Made by a program: the position numbers and the translations under genes. The notes beneath the pieces are model-generated. The model did no database searches and was not told the DNA's origin. It was given only the letters and a program-made list of their open reading frames with translations. Shown here piece after piece: positions 1 through 12,310 of a stretch of DNA of 64,000 nt. Source of the stretch: Pollenia angustigena. Its lineage: Eukaryota > Arthropoda > Insecta > Diptera > Polleniidae. The stretch spans positions 159,710,511-159,774,510 of the forward strand of contig OV884059.1 in the NCBI GenBank assembly GCA_930367215.1, given 5' to 3'. The stretch's first letter is position 1, and the number at the start of each line of letters is the position of its first letter.

Positions 1-593
1 AATAAAAAAAACTTCCAAAAATGCCATTAAATCATAGTTTTGTAGTGGAAAAAAAGAAATATATTAACTTCCACAAGAGATAAAGAAAGAATTTTTTTTT
101 CATAAATATTTTGCACTTTAAAATGTCTTTGATCATATTTTTCTCTATTGTTTTTACACAAGATTTTAAAAATGATTTAATTTGCAAAGGAAATGCTTAA
201 TAATTTTTATTGCTGAAAGAAATTTACGAAAAAGATCTTTATTAGTTTTTATTTATTTATTAAATAGCAGAATTTTAAATTTGTTATGACTAAAATGTAT
301 AATTGCACAGAATTGGCCGAGCCTTATATCTAAAGTATTATTATGAATTATATTAATCTAAGAATTATCATTTTAAATTATTATTTGGACTGAAGGAAAA
401 CTATTAACAAAAACCTTCAATAAGAGAGAGAGAAAAAAAAAGACACAAGTATGATACAATGAACATAGTTAAGTGAAAATACAAAAATTCTATAAATAAC
501 AAATTAAGTATACTTAACGAACTATAAGTTGTAATATTACATTTAAATAAGAATTTTTAATATTATACATGGGTACGAATAAAGTAAAGAGTA
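1..593. other. AT-rich intergenic or intronic DNA, no gene seen
   Basis: This is AT-rich sequence with short homopolymer runs. I found no exon-like stretch, tRNA or clear repeat boundary before the inverted arm that begins at 594. It probably belongs to the intron that follows the chitin deacetylase exon at 3106-3248. Confidence 0.5.
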
Positions 594-1139
594 AAACCAG
601 AAGAATGGAAGAACATGTAAATCAATTAAAATAGATAATAATTTAAAACAACAAATTTCGATCCACCAAAGTAAAAAATACGATTTGGTTTATAGATTGA
701 CTTTTATCAGCCAGCCGTCGTCAATGACGGTGAGTATTAAAAGACAACGATTTATGAAGAGATAGTGTGGTGGAAACATATAAAATTAATTTGTCCGTGA
801 ACATGTGTTCGATTCCCCGGTCAGTCACGAATGAAAAGCAAATTATCAAAAAAATGTTAATTCATTTCATGTTGTAAAATTCCTTTCCGAAGAATCACAA
901 TTGGATCTAAATATTTTTTTTTTAAGTTTTATGCAAAGAATGTTGAAAGAATTATTAATATCAGTTATACATTTTTTGCAGAAAATTTTGTGTTCCCACG
1001 GATTTGACTTTTCTGGATAGTTTTGTAACATTGTGATTAAGGAAACATTTTAGTTTTTTTTTTAATTTGGCTTTTAAAGTTAAATTTTTTATTTTATTTA
1101 TTTTTTTTTTTTTTTAAAGATTTTGTTATTCGTGCTTAA

Positions 1140-1370
1140 TTCCCAATTTTTATTCTTGATGAAAACACTGACATTTATTGTTGATGGGATAAGCTTAGGC
1201 CAGATCGTCAGGAAACTTCATCTAAAGATTTTAGAAAAACTAAAGATATTAAACCAAATAAAACTGTTAAGCGTTTAAGAATTAAATGCAACAGTTCTAC
1301 TTGTAATAATATCAAAGTTTAAACAAAAACGTCAACAATAAACAGTGAGTTTATCTTTTCTTAATTTTTT
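1140..1370. repeat. Dispersed repeat, copy 1 (second copy at 14585-14760)
   Basis: The stretch containing CTTAGGCCAG, AACTTCATC, AAGATTTTAGAAAA, AAAGATATTA and ACAGTGAGTTTATCTTTTCTT recurs in the same order and orientation at 14585-14760, with scattered differences. This suggests a common transposon family. No coding capacity is visible in either copy. Confidence 0.6.
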
Positions 1371-1616
1371 TTTTTTTTAAAGAAAAATAATTGTTCACTG
1401 CGACGCATGAGTGATGTTCGTCTTTTGAAGTCATACAAGGCGTATAAGTAATATTTTTATTCTAATAGGAAGCTTTATAGTATTTTTTAAAGTTTAAACT
1501 AACTTTTTTTTAAATAATATTAATTGTTTTTTAATTTTTATCGTCATTAGGTCATGAGTTAAAACAAATTTCAAATAAAAAATATTAACATATTTTGTTT
1601 AAAAATTCTATTTTAT

Positions 1617-2190
1617 TTCGCAATATTTCGGTCAATCTTCAGGGGCTCTGCATAATAATACACAAATATATTACAAAAATTATTACACAAAACATTTCAA
1701 ACAAAAACAATATAATTAGATTTAAAAATAAATAAACGAAAACAAAAAATGTAAACAAAAAATTACTTTTTGAGCTGTTGTTCAGCTGTAAGCTTTTGTC
1801 AACTCATGTTTTTTACATTCTGGTCCTTTTCTGTTTTTGTGTATCGTGTGTTTGTATGTGTGAGCTGAGATGCTTTATGTATTTAGTTTGTAGTTAAATC
1901 TCTCATTTGTGTCTAAGTCAAGTATGTGTATCATCTCCAAAGTAAATCTCCTACCATAATTGTTCTACTCTACTAACATTTTTACATCATCGAAATTTGA
2001 TGTATATCCCGTAATTGCACTGTGGGCCGCGAGTGCTGTTTTTGCTCCAGTGGTTTGTAAGTTGCTTTTTAATCAGATTTATGTAATGAGAGTCTGGTTT
2101 TTAGTATCGTTTTAGTTATGCCTACGTATGCCTTTTGACATTTGTTGGTCAATACCACCTTTACAATTGATTTTGTACATTACGTTTGGT
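1617..2190 (-). pseudogene. Penelope-like retroelement, GIY-YIG endonuclease remnant (broken)
   Basis: Read on the minus strand, the segments are typical of the C-terminal GIY-YIG endonuclease of Penelope-like retroelements. A block ending in YKINCKG (about 2160-2185) is followed, one frame over, by AYVGITKT and LKTRLSLHK (about 2065-2130). Then, in another frame, come ALAAHSAITG (about 2010-2040) and FTLEMIHI (about 1920-1945). The order and spacing match the family: GIY part, YVG part, conserved Arg, then the AAH helix. Several frameshifts and stops make it non-functional. At its 3' side (about 1617-1650) is the CAATATTTCGG...TTCAGGGG string often seen at Penelope termini. The reverse transcriptase part is absent, so this is a 5'-truncated copy. 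Confidence 0.75.
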
Positions 2191-3105
2191 TTTTCCTCAG
2201 TTTTCAATTTTGATTTTGTTTTGCTGAATAATTAATTAACAGTATTGTTACATTTAACGGCTAACTGGAACTTGTCCTTATTATATATATTATATATTCT
2301 TTCAGAAAAATTCGGTATATAACCGATTGATTTAAAGATTTTATCCTCCGATTCTCTAGTATAAGCTATTAGACATTTATTCATTACACGTTATATCAAA
2401 TCGTTAATTGTCTTTTTAGGGATGTCATTCATTCTTAAAGTTTCCTTGATTTTGTATAAATTTTCTTTTTGAAACTGATTGTCACTTATGTATATCTAAA
2501 ACCCTGCTGATAAAATTGGTTTTTAATTTTTTATATTTTATTGAACTGGTATTTAATAAAAATTGTCATATTTTTTCAGACTAAAGTTCATTAAATTTAG
2601 TTTTCATTACATTATTTTTATGAAGAAAGGAATTTTACAACATGAAATGAATTAACATTTTTTTGATAATTTGCTTTTCATTCGTGACTGACCGGGGAAT
2701 CGAACACATGTTCACGGACAAATTAATTTTATATGTTTCCACCACACTATCTCTTCATAAATCGTTGTCTTTTAATACTCACCGTCATTGACGACGGCTG
2801 GCTGATAAAAGTCAATCTATAAACCAAATCGTATTTTTTACTTTGGTGGATCGAAATTTGTTGTTTTAAATTATTATCTATTTTAATTGATTTACATGTT
2901 CTTCCATTCTTCTGGTTTATATATTTTTTGTCAAGAACTCTTCTGGAAGTTCAAAGTATATTTTTCTGTGTTTCATGTTTTTGTGAAAAAAATACTTATT
3001 GAATAGATGTTTTTTTTTTAAGAAAACCTCGTTTTTGATTTAATATTAAACATATTTTAGCATGTTTCTTTGTAAATTTTTTCTTTTTTTTTCTTTACAA
3101 CTCAC

Positions 3106-3248
3106 CTGTATTCATGTGACATAAAGAATGTACCGCGTATAAGACATCCATTGGGATTTTTGCGTTTTCCATTGAAGATTTTATTATAATGATCATAATT
3201 ATTCAAGTTGACAGCACCGTCGAATGTCAACATAATTATTTGGGGAAT
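3106..3248 (-). CDS. Chitin deacetylase, internal exon carrying the start of the NodB catalytic domain (partial gene)
   Basis: This minus-strand exon encodes the start of the polysaccharide deacetylase (NodB) domain of an insect chitin deacetylase. That is a secreted metalloenzyme that removes acetyl groups from chitin in cuticle or tracheal matrix. The translation begins IPQIIMLTFDGAVN, continues through FNGKRKNPNGC and ends GTFFMSHEY. The acceptor (TTTTTAG, AG at 3249-3250) and the donor (AG|GTGAGT, GT at 3104-3105) both fit consensus. The exon is 143 nt, begins in phase 0 and leaves a two-base codon start (AG) for the next exon. Motif 1 reads TFDG rather than the TFDD of classical NodB enzymes. 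Wording and length resemble the Cda3/Cda4 class of Drosophila, but I cannot separate the paralogues. The next exon is off the left edge. Confidence 0.88.
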
Positions 3249-4334
3249 CTAAAAATAGCAAATAAAGAAGAATAAATAAATTAGAGAAATAATTTTTTTC
3301 TATTATGTTAATAATAAACAGAATTTTGCTTACATATGCATGTATGTTTAAGTATTCTTAAGGATTCTATTACAATTGACCTAATTTACAAAAGGATACA
3401 TTGATATTTTCAATAGAAGATTAATATGAAAGAGAACTAGAGCTTTGTAAGTTATGAAATGTGTTTTTGCTTTGTAAGTTTCTAATGACCCTTCAATTAT
3501 TAACATAGTTTTAACATTCAAAACTATTAGGAAGATTAAGCAAAAGCAGACGTTATGACTTAATAGCAAAGGCCTCTTATTTAAACATAATGAAGGAAAA
3601 GTCTTCAGTCTCTAATAAATTGAATATCCTTAAGTCAAATACAACTTTAATTTTGTTTTTATTTAAACAGTTTCAAATGAAATTTTTTTGCAAGTTATAA
3701 ACAATTAATTAAATTTTAAAATGTCATAACGGCAAGTTTTTCATGCTATTTGCAGGAAAAATATGCTTTTGCATATTTCTTAATTTTTCCCAATAAAGTT
3801 ATTTTTGATATATTTTGCATAAATTTTTATATTTCCAGCGATGCTGACTCTTTTTGCTAATACTGGCAGTCATGATCGAATACTTTTTTGATTCGAAAGC
3901 AATTTTGTTTCTTGTTCTCTCTGTCGATACTGAAGGAATCGAAGTTATTTTTCAGTTTTGTGAAGCATATATTTGAGATTTCACAACATTGAAAATTTAA
4001 TTTCAATTGAGCAGTATCGAATGAAAGAATTAAAAGTGAAAAATGATTTTTAGTCGAAAAAGTATTCGATCGCGATCTCCAGAATTATTCACCATTTATC
4101 TGAGAAAAGCATTAATTTAAAAATTCAGTATCTTATGAATATTAAGTCAGATTTCTGACTCAAAAATTTAAGAAGTCATTGACACGAATTCTGGCAGACA
4201 TGTCGTGATGAATTCTGGGTTTTATGCCGGCTTTTCTGATAGAAATCTAATGAAAAAGGCCGACAATATTACAGATTTTTTTACATTTCTTGACAGACAG
4301 CTAATAGAATTAGTTTTATAACAAAATAAAACTA

Positions 4335-4771
4335 CCCAGTAAAAAATGTGCTCCAAAAGGAGCAGGTTTTGTGTATGAATTCATACCACAAATCGCTTCA
4401 AACCTGCTGATGGGATGCCTGATTTTTGTTTGGGGTGTTCCCGGTTTGAAGGACTATTTTCTGCTTACCATAAGCGCTTCTTTTAACATGCAAACAAAGC
4501 ACTCCTAAAGTGTTTTTTAGGGGCTTACTATATTAACATATTCATTAATGTTTTGCTTTTACTTTTGTTTAAATGACTTTTTCCAATCATTTTCGCATAT
4601 TTTTATTTTTTTCGGTTTGCAACCTTCTTCATTGTCAGCACTAAAATAGCAGCTTTTTGTATATTTTATTCTATATCAGTTACTGCTTTAGAAAAGCTCT
4701 TTTATTGAAGCGCTCGATTATGCGCTTTTTCTCTTAAGAGCTTCAAAAACCCCAAATTTTTTTTTGCTGGG
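4335..4771. mobile_element. MITE, CCCAGTAAAAAA family, copy 1
   Basis: The ends are inverted (CCCAGTAAAAAA and TTTTTTTGCTGGG) and flanked by TA on both sides, consistent with a TA target duplication. The interior (AAACCTGCTGATGGGATGCC, TGTTCCCGGTTTG, AAGCGCTTCTTTTAACATG) recurs at 19178-19528 in the same orientation. There is no coding capacity, so this is a non-autonomous DNA transposon. Confidence 0.8.
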
Positions 4772-4778
4772 TATGTGG

Positions 4779-4975
4779 CATGTCACAGAGACCAATTCCG
4801 TTCGGAACCGATGAAAACATATTTGTTTATTAGTTTTTTCGCCTTTCAGATACTGAAAACTCCCATTTCGTTCATGAAAACAAAAATGGTTTCATTCAGA
4901 AAAATTTTTTCCTCGTTTTCTGAAGCACTAAATTACGTAATGAGTTCCGTTTCTGAACGGAATTGTACTCTGTAT
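4779..4975. mobile_element. MITE, GTCACAGAG...AATTCCGTTCGG family, degraded copy
   Basis: The left end (ATGTCACAGAG then AATTCCGTTCGGAA) and the right end (CTGAACGGAATTGTACTCTG) form inverted termini. The interior phrases AAAACAAAAATGGTTTCATTC and TTCTGAAGCAC match the element at 51614-51836 in reverse orientation. It is more degraded than that copy. Confidence 0.65.
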
Positions 4976-6220
4976 CATTTTTTTTTTTTTTTTTTTAAAT
5001 AACGAATACAAATGATTGTCAATTAATTTACTTATTGTCATAATTATCAAATTTATTTTTGGGAGTACATGATTATTTCATCAATAGATTTTGTTTCGTT
5101 GTGCTCATTTCCGAAAAAAATAACTCTCGTTTGACACATCTGCATGAATTAAGTCAGAAATCTAGTAGACATTTCAGTACATAAACATATCCCACGATAT
5201 ATTCATGCCAAATCGATCAGAAAGCGGCATATATTCAATGTCTGAAAGAAATCTGAACGAAGTGTCTAGGAATGAAATCAGAAATTTGCCAGAGATGTCT
5301 GGTTCAGACAACGTACGAGTATTTTGCTTGCTTCATTTCAATTTCGAGAAAATGCACAGAAAAAATGAAACACCAACTTCCATTAGCGTAGTTGTTAGAA
5401 ATTTGTACTATTAATTAAATTCCGTACTGATTTTCCGCCTGTAAATAAATTGATTGTATCAATTAACACATTTGTAAGTTTGAGCTGTTCTTGCTGTTCA
5501 GTTTTAATCAATTGGTTTAATTGAAATGTGACCACCAGAACATACATCTATTAACAAATTATTAGTTTGTGTTTTTGTTCGTGTGTATATTTTTGTACAT
5601 ATTTTTAAGTCTTTTTTGGATATATTTGCATGCATATTGTAAACAATTTTGTGCATATTTCAATTTGTTCTAGTGTTTAGGTAGAATTTGCTTTTGTGGG
5701 TTAACAGAGTGCACGTTGGTTGGAATAAGGTCCAAATGACAGTAGCTTATATAACCCTGAAGTCATCTGGTGAATATCCTTTGGTTAAACTTTACTTTAC
5801 TTCACTATAAATTATTTAATTATTTGGTTATTTTATTAACTCAGTTATTTATACCGATTTTGTTTTTACTAATAGTATTCCACTAAGTTTATTATAGGTG
5901 AAACGGAAGAAATATGGTTCTTAGATTATTATAAAAATTAAAGTTTAATAAGTAAACATTAGAAGCATTCGTGGTTTCTTTCTTTTATAGCTAAGACATT
6001 TATGGACAATTCTGTATGATTTTGAATAGCAGACTTAGGCGACGTACATGTGACATAAATATATAGCGGCCTTGCCTCCAACATATCTGGGGTCATCCAA
6101 AAACCAATTTCAACAGACAAACTGACGAAAGAACAGACGAATATCATTGAATCAATTCCGATTCTCATAAGAATTCTTAACATATATAATCTTTATAGGA
6201 TCTAAGATCAATATAAAGGG
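4976..6220. other. AT-rich intronic DNA without recognised features
   Basis: The stretch has a poly-T run at about 4978-4996 and otherwise unremarkable AT-rich sequence. Short open frames here show no family resemblance. Confidence 0.45.
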
Positions 6221-6264
6221 TGGTTCAAAACGCACGATGCCAATTGTAAACAAAACAAAAAGGG

Positions 6265-6466
6265 TGTGTTCGTAAATGCATCACTGCGCTGCATAAGAAT
6301 AGCAAACTTTTTTAATGGCGATAAAAGAATAATTGTAATTTTTTTATTGTGTGACTATTATTTTTGTGGAGTATTTCATAATTTTTTTCTCCACATTTGC
6401 TCCACTGATAAATATATAACGATTTCTAATCACTGATGCAGCGCAGTGATGCATTTACGAACGCAT
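6265..6466. mobile_element. Short MITE with about 28-bp inverted ends
   Basis: GTTCGTAAATGCATCACTGC at about 6270 and its reverse complement at about 6438-6464 form near-perfect termini that continue into GCTGCAT. The interior is about 140 bp of AT-rich DNA. The right arm runs into a mariner transposase remnant, so the MITE seems to have inserted there. Confidence 0.7.
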
Positions 6467-6469
6467 CCA

Positions 6470-6617
6470 AAGTTTTCAGCGAATTACACATTTGGTCTAT
6501 TATGCTGACCAAAAAAACACGAAGTACATTTTGATTTACACGCCCATTTTCGTTAAAGGCTTCAACAATCTTAACGCGCTGCTCAATTGTGTACCTCTCC
6601 ATGGTTAAATTTGTCAA
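6470..6617 (-). pseudogene. Mariner-family transposase N-terminal remnant
   Basis: The minus strand encodes MERYTIEQRVKIVEAFNENG, the start of the first helix-turn-helix of mariner transposases. After about 25 residues the resemblance is lost and the sequence runs into the neighbouring MITE. No catalytic domain remains. Confidence 0.6.
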
Positions 6618-6684
6618 TCACTGAAAGAAAGAAATTAAGTTGGGGAAAAAAATTCGGCTTTATGCTGTAACTGGAGTTTCTGCG

Positions 6685-6765
6685 CGGGAAATAATTCTCG
6701 GGAATCCCGGGACATTTTTTTTAAATTAATTCCGGGAAATTTTTTCCGGGAATTTCAAATTAAAG
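6685..6765. repeat. GC-rich CGGGAATCCCGGGA repeat motif
   Basis: A short stretch iterates GGGAA/TTCCC words (CGGGAATCCCGGG, TTCCGGGAAATTTTTTCCGGG) in an otherwise AT-rich setting. Related CGGGAC/GTCCCG words occur at 10545-10640. It is likely a transposon end of unknown family. Confidence 0.35.
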
Positions 6766-7355
6766 TTTTTTAAATTTTAATTTTTTAGCATCGTTAAAAT
6801 CAAAAACGACCAATAACAACATATTCTTTACTAAAATTACTGAAAACTACCTACAAATCGAACTTTTTTTCCTACGCCAATAAATCAACGGTCTTTTTCA
6901 TTGCTGATGCAATGTTTAAATGGCTTCTTGAAGTAGAAAGTGTACACGATACACCATCGCCAACACCAGATGATGAACCATCTACTATATTTAAAGAACA
7001 CCTTGAAAACGCTATATAAAATTCTAAAAAAATAAATGTAAAGAAAATACAAAAGCCTGAAAATATCTTAAAAAAAAGAATTTGACATCTATGGAGGCAC
7101 GGGTAACAGGCCAACAAATTTATAATCTTTGTATGATGCACTTCTCACTATCAAACCAACGTCTGTAGAAAGTTAGAGAACGTTTTGTACATATCATACA
7201 GTAAGTCTAATATGATTTAGTTTCTAGATCATGTATGGATTAAAATGGACTAAAGAAAGAAAAGAATAAATGATTTTTTATTGAATCATATTATGACTAA
7301 ATACACTCGAACTATTACATCATAATATTTTTCCCTTAATCATATTATTATTCGG

Positions 7356-7515
7356 TTAATCATACTAAGTTAAGAAGTAATCAAATTATTGTCATGTTAA
7401 TCATAATAAGATAAGAAATTAATCATATAATTGTCATGTTAATCATAATAAGCTAAGAAGTAATCATATTATCATCATGTTAATCATAATAAATTTAGAA
7501 GCAATCATATTATGA
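7356..7515. repeat. Tandem repeat, about 4 units of 41 bp
   Basis: Each unit reads approximately TTAATCATAATAAG, AAGAAGTAATCATA, TTATTGTCATG. Four imperfect copies follow one another. Similar ATAATATGATTA and TATCATGTTATGG words return at 9470-9640, so both may be subterminal parts of one larger element. Confidence 0.7.
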
Positions 7516-8092
7516 TACAGCACCTTTCATAGCTGTCATAAAAATACAAAATAAATTAAAATATTTTTGCATCGATTTTTTATTTTGTGGCTTTTTACAA
7601 TTTTTCTTAATGTTAATAAAATAGCGGAGTTCAATAAAAGGCTTGCAAAACAGCAAATGAAAAATCTGTGGTTTTCATGGGCAACCGCGTGTGTCCATTT
7701 TTTCGATTTTAAGATGTTGATGAAATATCGTAGCACTTTTATAAAATATACCGAAATCTCTGTGTGTTTTGTTGTTGGATTCAGTGATGTTAACTTTTAT
7801 TTTTTCATTACCTTGCGGACCTCTTAAAATTACCTTTTTTGAGAAGAAATTACCGTACGCAAAGATTTTTTTTATCAAAACATTAATATGCTGTTTCCAA
7901 ATGACAGGCGATTGATTGTGTAGTAAAATTTATATTAAAAGCAATAGGTCCATCGCCTGTTAAATGTGTTTTAATAAAAATTTCAATAGAAAGTTTTGTG
8001 TTTAAATACATTTTTAACAAAATTTTTATTTTTTATGAATAAGGAAGTAAAATAATTTTGAATAAAATAGGTACATATATGGGCAAATCCAA

Positions 8093-8756
8093 AGTGTTGA
8101 ACGTGACAGTCGTACGCATCAAAAATGCAATAACATTTTAAACAACAAATATTTTTACGTTCTCTTAACCCTTTAATTATAGCACTAAGAAAGACCTGTT
8201 ATCTATGCTAAAGTTTATGGAGGGCGCGATTTTAGGTCAAAGATAATGACAAAAGAAGTAGCGGTTCGAACGTGAAACAAATAGAAGTAGTTTTTGTGGC
8301 CATGTATAAAAAGGCGTAATTAAGCGAAACCTGGCACAATTTTTTAGTCAAACTACTTTGAGAATTTTACGTAGCAATGTAAAATTCAAATGTCTTTGGT
8401 TCGATTCCAAAATCTTCTGTATTTTCTTTTTTTTAAGCCAAAATCTGGGTCGATACGTGACATTTTGAACGTGAAATTCCATAATAATTGAACTGAATAA
8501 TGATTAAAATAAAATAAAGATTTACCGTTAATCCGAATAGCATATTGCTCTTTGAATTTTTATCAAATATCACATCTTTTCAAGAAGATAATATGAAAGA
8601 AAACATACAATAAAACATTCTCAAAAATAAGAAGTTGCAGTCTGGTTGTTCATCTAAGTGAAAAAAATTAGTAAAATCTAAATATTTCTCTATAATAATA
8701 TCGTAAAATAATCAGCTTTTAATAACTTTTAAATTTTCGGACACGGTTGACCTTTT
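8093..8756. repeat. Dispersed about 0.7-kb repeat, copy 1 (inverted relative to 24160-24884)
   Basis: The sequence from GTGTTGAACGTGACAGTCG to about GACACGGTTGACCTTTT matches the reverse complement of 24160-24884 almost end to end. Shared blocks include TAGTTTTTGTGGCCATGTAT, TTTTACGTAGCAA, CGATACGTGACATTTTG and AAAGAAAACATACAATAAAA. It contains no recognisable coding sequence and is probably a transposon of unknown class. Confidence 0.7.
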
Positions 8757-9649
8757 GACGGATATGCCCAGATGTATATTCAATCAACTCAAAATATTTT
8801 TATTTAATACGCTTAGCGTACATATTGCACTTGTTGCTCTAAAGAGAGTCAGCTCAAATTTTTCAATTTTTACTTTTTGCAAGAAATCGATGAACAGTGG
8901 TCATATCTACGCACGGTAAAAATCTGATATCAAAAAATAAAATACTATTTCATCTATTTTTTACGTTTAAGAATTGTTGATTTTTAATATAAAATTAATA
9001 ATAAACAAGAGTAATTTCATTTTTCTTATTTTGCACTTATCGGTTTTACGAAAAAAATTTGCAGAAACATAATTAAAGTTCTTAATTTTTTGTTATAAAA
9101 TTTATCTATTTTTAAACTGAAAATCACCTCGCAAAAGTTAAAATTATAAAACCTACTTATGTTAGTATATATATACCAAAAATCCAAATTTCTTTAAATT
9201 ACCGTATTTAAAAAAAATTACCTTGCTACCTTTTGCGGCTCAAAATTACCCTAAAAAAGGGTAATTACCGTACGGTTAACATCACTGGTTGGATTTTACC
9301 AAAAAACTATGATATTTTGCATTTGCACTATTACTTGAATGAGCTCCGCTAATATTTTATTTTTTTAATTTCTTTCGACTTATTTTTTTATGGAATTTTA
9401 TCTTTTAATTGTTTAACCGCTCACAAATAAAAAAACGACACAACTGCTTCAAAATTATTTTACAAATGGCGCTAACATAATATGATTAGAGTAAAAATAG
9501 TTTGATTGCATCTTTAACATAATATGATAAATGTATAGAAAGTTATCATGTTATGGCTATTAAATATCATGATATGGTTGTGAGAAATATAATATGTTTA
9601 GAAAGTTATCATAATTAAGTTGTTAGAAAAAGAATTATTTTTCGGTCAA

Positions 9650-9820
9650 CAATACTCAAATTCAAATTTGCGATAAACATTGATATGTTTACAGTAACTA
9701 TAATATTGTTGATATTAAATAAAAATAACAATTATTTGTGTACGACAACAATATATTGTTACATTAAACATAGTGTTGTTGCCGTAACCATGCCCAACCA
9801 TATTTTTTCTCTGCGTGTAC
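9650..9820. repeat. ACAATAT-iterating stretch ending in TTTTTTCTCTGCGTG
   Basis: The words AACAATA, TAATATTGTT and ATATTGTTA recur through this stretch. It ends in TTTTTTCTCTGCGTG, which resembles the TTTTTCTCTGC terminus of the small element at 48241-48370. A matching left terminus was not found, so this may be a one-ended remnant. Confidence 0.4.
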
Positions 9821-9875
9821 ATATTTAGTTTTAAATTTATATCTTTTATAAATTTTATCAGCTTTTATTAAATCT

Positions 9876-10073
9876 TTATTTAAAGTAATAAATGCCAACA
9901 AACTCAGCACATCTTAAGTTAAATTTAAAATGAACCAACAACTTAGCTTTAAATAAAGGAACAAACATATTAGAGCGCGTATCATGCCATTTATTTTTCA
10001 TGAAGCTGAAAACACGCTCTACATAGCAATTACTAGGTGGTACAATAAAAATATTTTGCACTATAATAAACAA
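9876..10073 (-). pseudogene. hAT transposase C-terminal dimerisation remnant
   Basis: The minus strand encodes IVPPSNCYVERVFSFMKNKW followed by HDTRSNM and KAKLLVHFKFNL. This is the pattern of the hAT dimerisation domain: Pro-Ser/Thr-Ser/Asn, ER-FS, W-x-DxR, then a hydrophobic helix. Only this final part is open, with no upstream RNase H-like domain. It is a fragment of a dead hAT transposon. Confidence 0.68.
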
Positions 10074-10079
10074 ATTTAA

Positions 10080-12300
10080 ACTTTCCCCATTATCGAAAAA
10101 TGTTAACCATTTTGGATTATTTTATTTGAATGGGGGATTTCATAGAAATTGATGCACTATATATAAACATAATGACAAAAGGGAATCAAAATGTTTCAGT
10201 GTTGCTATTAAGGCAGAATTATTAACCAGGTAGTTGCAGTTCTTTGAAGATGTCAAATTATTAAACACAAGGCGAATTCTCTTTACATGTTCTCGCCTTT
10301 CTCATACACAATATAACTAATTTATTGTGATACAAAGTTGACAGCTACAAATAAAAAAAGTAATCGGCTGTGGAATCAAGAGTATCTAGTACATACTTAT
10401 ATCTGCGTTGGTTGGTAACACAGAGCACAGTTAATAATGTATAAAAAAAAATCCAGTTCTGCTAAAAAAAAATTTGTAGTACTAAAATAAGTGCTAAAGC
10501 TCTCGAATTTTTGATTTGTTATGGCAGGTTATAAAAAAGTTAGTTAAAGAAAAACGGGACAAATAGCGTCCCGTTCAGAGTATCGACGGGACACGGGACA
10601 TTCCACTCTAAAACTGGACCGTCCCTTCGAAAACTGGCCAGTTGGCAAGTCTAAGCAGATATCGGCCTTTTTGTATATCTTCTTTTGAATATTCTAAAAC
10701 AAAAGTGTGATTTTTTCGTAACATTTGGTGATTTGAAATGGAAAATAACTGCTTATGCGAACAATATAGTCTTGAAATATGGAATAAATTATAAATTATA
10801 TTATAATTACCAATAATTATTGGTTCTATGATTGCTATAGCTTTTTGATCAATTTTTTTTTACTATTTTAAAGCATATTTTCTTAAGCACACTCATCTTT
10901 TTTTACTGCCCTTGTACTTTTACTTCTTTTTGCTAAATTTTTATTCTATTTTTTTGCTTTTCCTTTTATCCCTTAAACTGAAGTGAAAAAAACAATAACT
11001 CCAATAATAATATTTGTGCTCATCACTTAAATGATCCATTACAAAAGTGCCATTGAATCAATATGAAAATTACATTTGGAAAAAAGCTTCATAGAAATCC
11101 TCCAGCAGTAGACAAATAAATTTTAATAAATTCTATTCAAAAAGTAAAAATAAAAAAAAAAAATTAAAAAAAATTAAAAAAAAAAATATTAGAAAAAATG
11201 CATTTCAATATGTTTGAATGAATAAGAAGAACTAAAATAAGCCAGCCATACAATTTGAATAAGGCAAATAGAGAAAACAAAAATGCAAATAAAAATAATA
11301 TTTGCATTTCTATAACGAGAATAAGGAAAAAATAGTTTAGCTGTTTTCTTTTCTTTTTTTTTACACACCACCAAATAAACTGGGCCGTGTATTTACGCCA
11401 TGAATGAATAGTGTCAGTAAAGGAAGAAATAAAAAAAAATCTTGTCAATGGATTCTCAATAACATTTCATCACCATCATTTTGGTGAATTAGAATAAAAG
11501 AAAACAAGTAAGAAAGTATAGTCGGATCAGGTCTAATCATGCCATTCGCTACACCACTACAGGTGCTTATCAGAACATTTTTAATTTTTGGGAAAAAAAT
11601 TTTAATTTTCCAGAATCTTGGATATTTAAGGTTAAGAGAAATAAACCATCTAATTGTATTAGGGAATGTAAGAAGAGACAAACTTACTGTTTATTGTTGT
11701 TGTTTTGCTTAAGCTTTGACATCGTTGTAATTCTCATTCACTTTACAATTTTATTTGTATAATATTTTTAGCTTTTCCCAAATATTTGGAAAAAGGTTTC
11801 CTGATGATCTGGCCTAAGAAACCAGTAAAATACGAATAGGAACTAGCTTTATTCTATTAGCAATACATTTCAGTGTGTTAATTAATAGTACGAATTAGAG
11901 ACTTTGCACTATAAAATGGAATATTGTTAATGAATTTTTACTCCAAGGAAAAACTTTGAAAATTTTATAGTTTTTGACAAATTTTTAATAAATTAAATAT
12001 CTTTGGTCATTTTCAATCATAGAACTTAAACTCTAAACTAAGCTTTCTAATTTCCCAGACCTTTTTCCATTCCTGGGAGCCAAAAACTCAGTATTTTATG
12101 GAGTTTAGTAATTATTGGCATTCAGTGGCTATTTTATGCAATAAGACGTGCTAAAGGGTTCTGTACACTACCACATAAGTCTTTCGCAATTTTTTTTTTT
12201 TCTTAATCTTCAAACAATAATTAGATGTGGGAAGCATTTTCGTCCAAATAATTAAGACTTGTGGGATAGTGTAAAACAACCTTTAATCGGTAAAAACTGA
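10080..12300. other. Intronic DNA; part of a dispersed repeat at 11507-11560, otherwise nothing recognised
   Basis: This is mostly AT-rich filler. The words CAAGTAAGAAAGTATAGTCGG at about 11505-11526 are the reverse complement of the terminus seen at 30390-30415 and 33370-33397, so a copy of that repeat family begins here in the opposite orientation. GTCCCGT/ACGGGAC words occur at 10545-10640. Confidence 0.4.
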
Positions 12301-12310
12301 ATCACATGTA

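Larger units (their letters stand above)
594..2918. mobile_element. Inverted-repeat element enclosing a Penelope-like remnant
   Basis: Two arms of 294 bp (594-887 and 2625-2918) are reverse complements and look identical by eye along their whole length. They enclose about 1.7 kb that contains a decayed Penelope-like GIY-YIG coding remnant on the minus strand. Penelope-like elements are known to carry terminal repeats that can be direct or inverted, so the arms may be such repeats. A separate foldback element that captured the remnant is the alternative. The arms include a B-box-like GTTCGATTCC segment near 808-817. No clear target-site duplication was seen at the outer ends. Confidence 0.75.

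Noticed and set aside
780..850. tRNA-like B box (GTTCGATTCC) in the inverted arms
   Set aside because: No A box at the right spacing and no cloverleaf; not called a tRNA or SINE.
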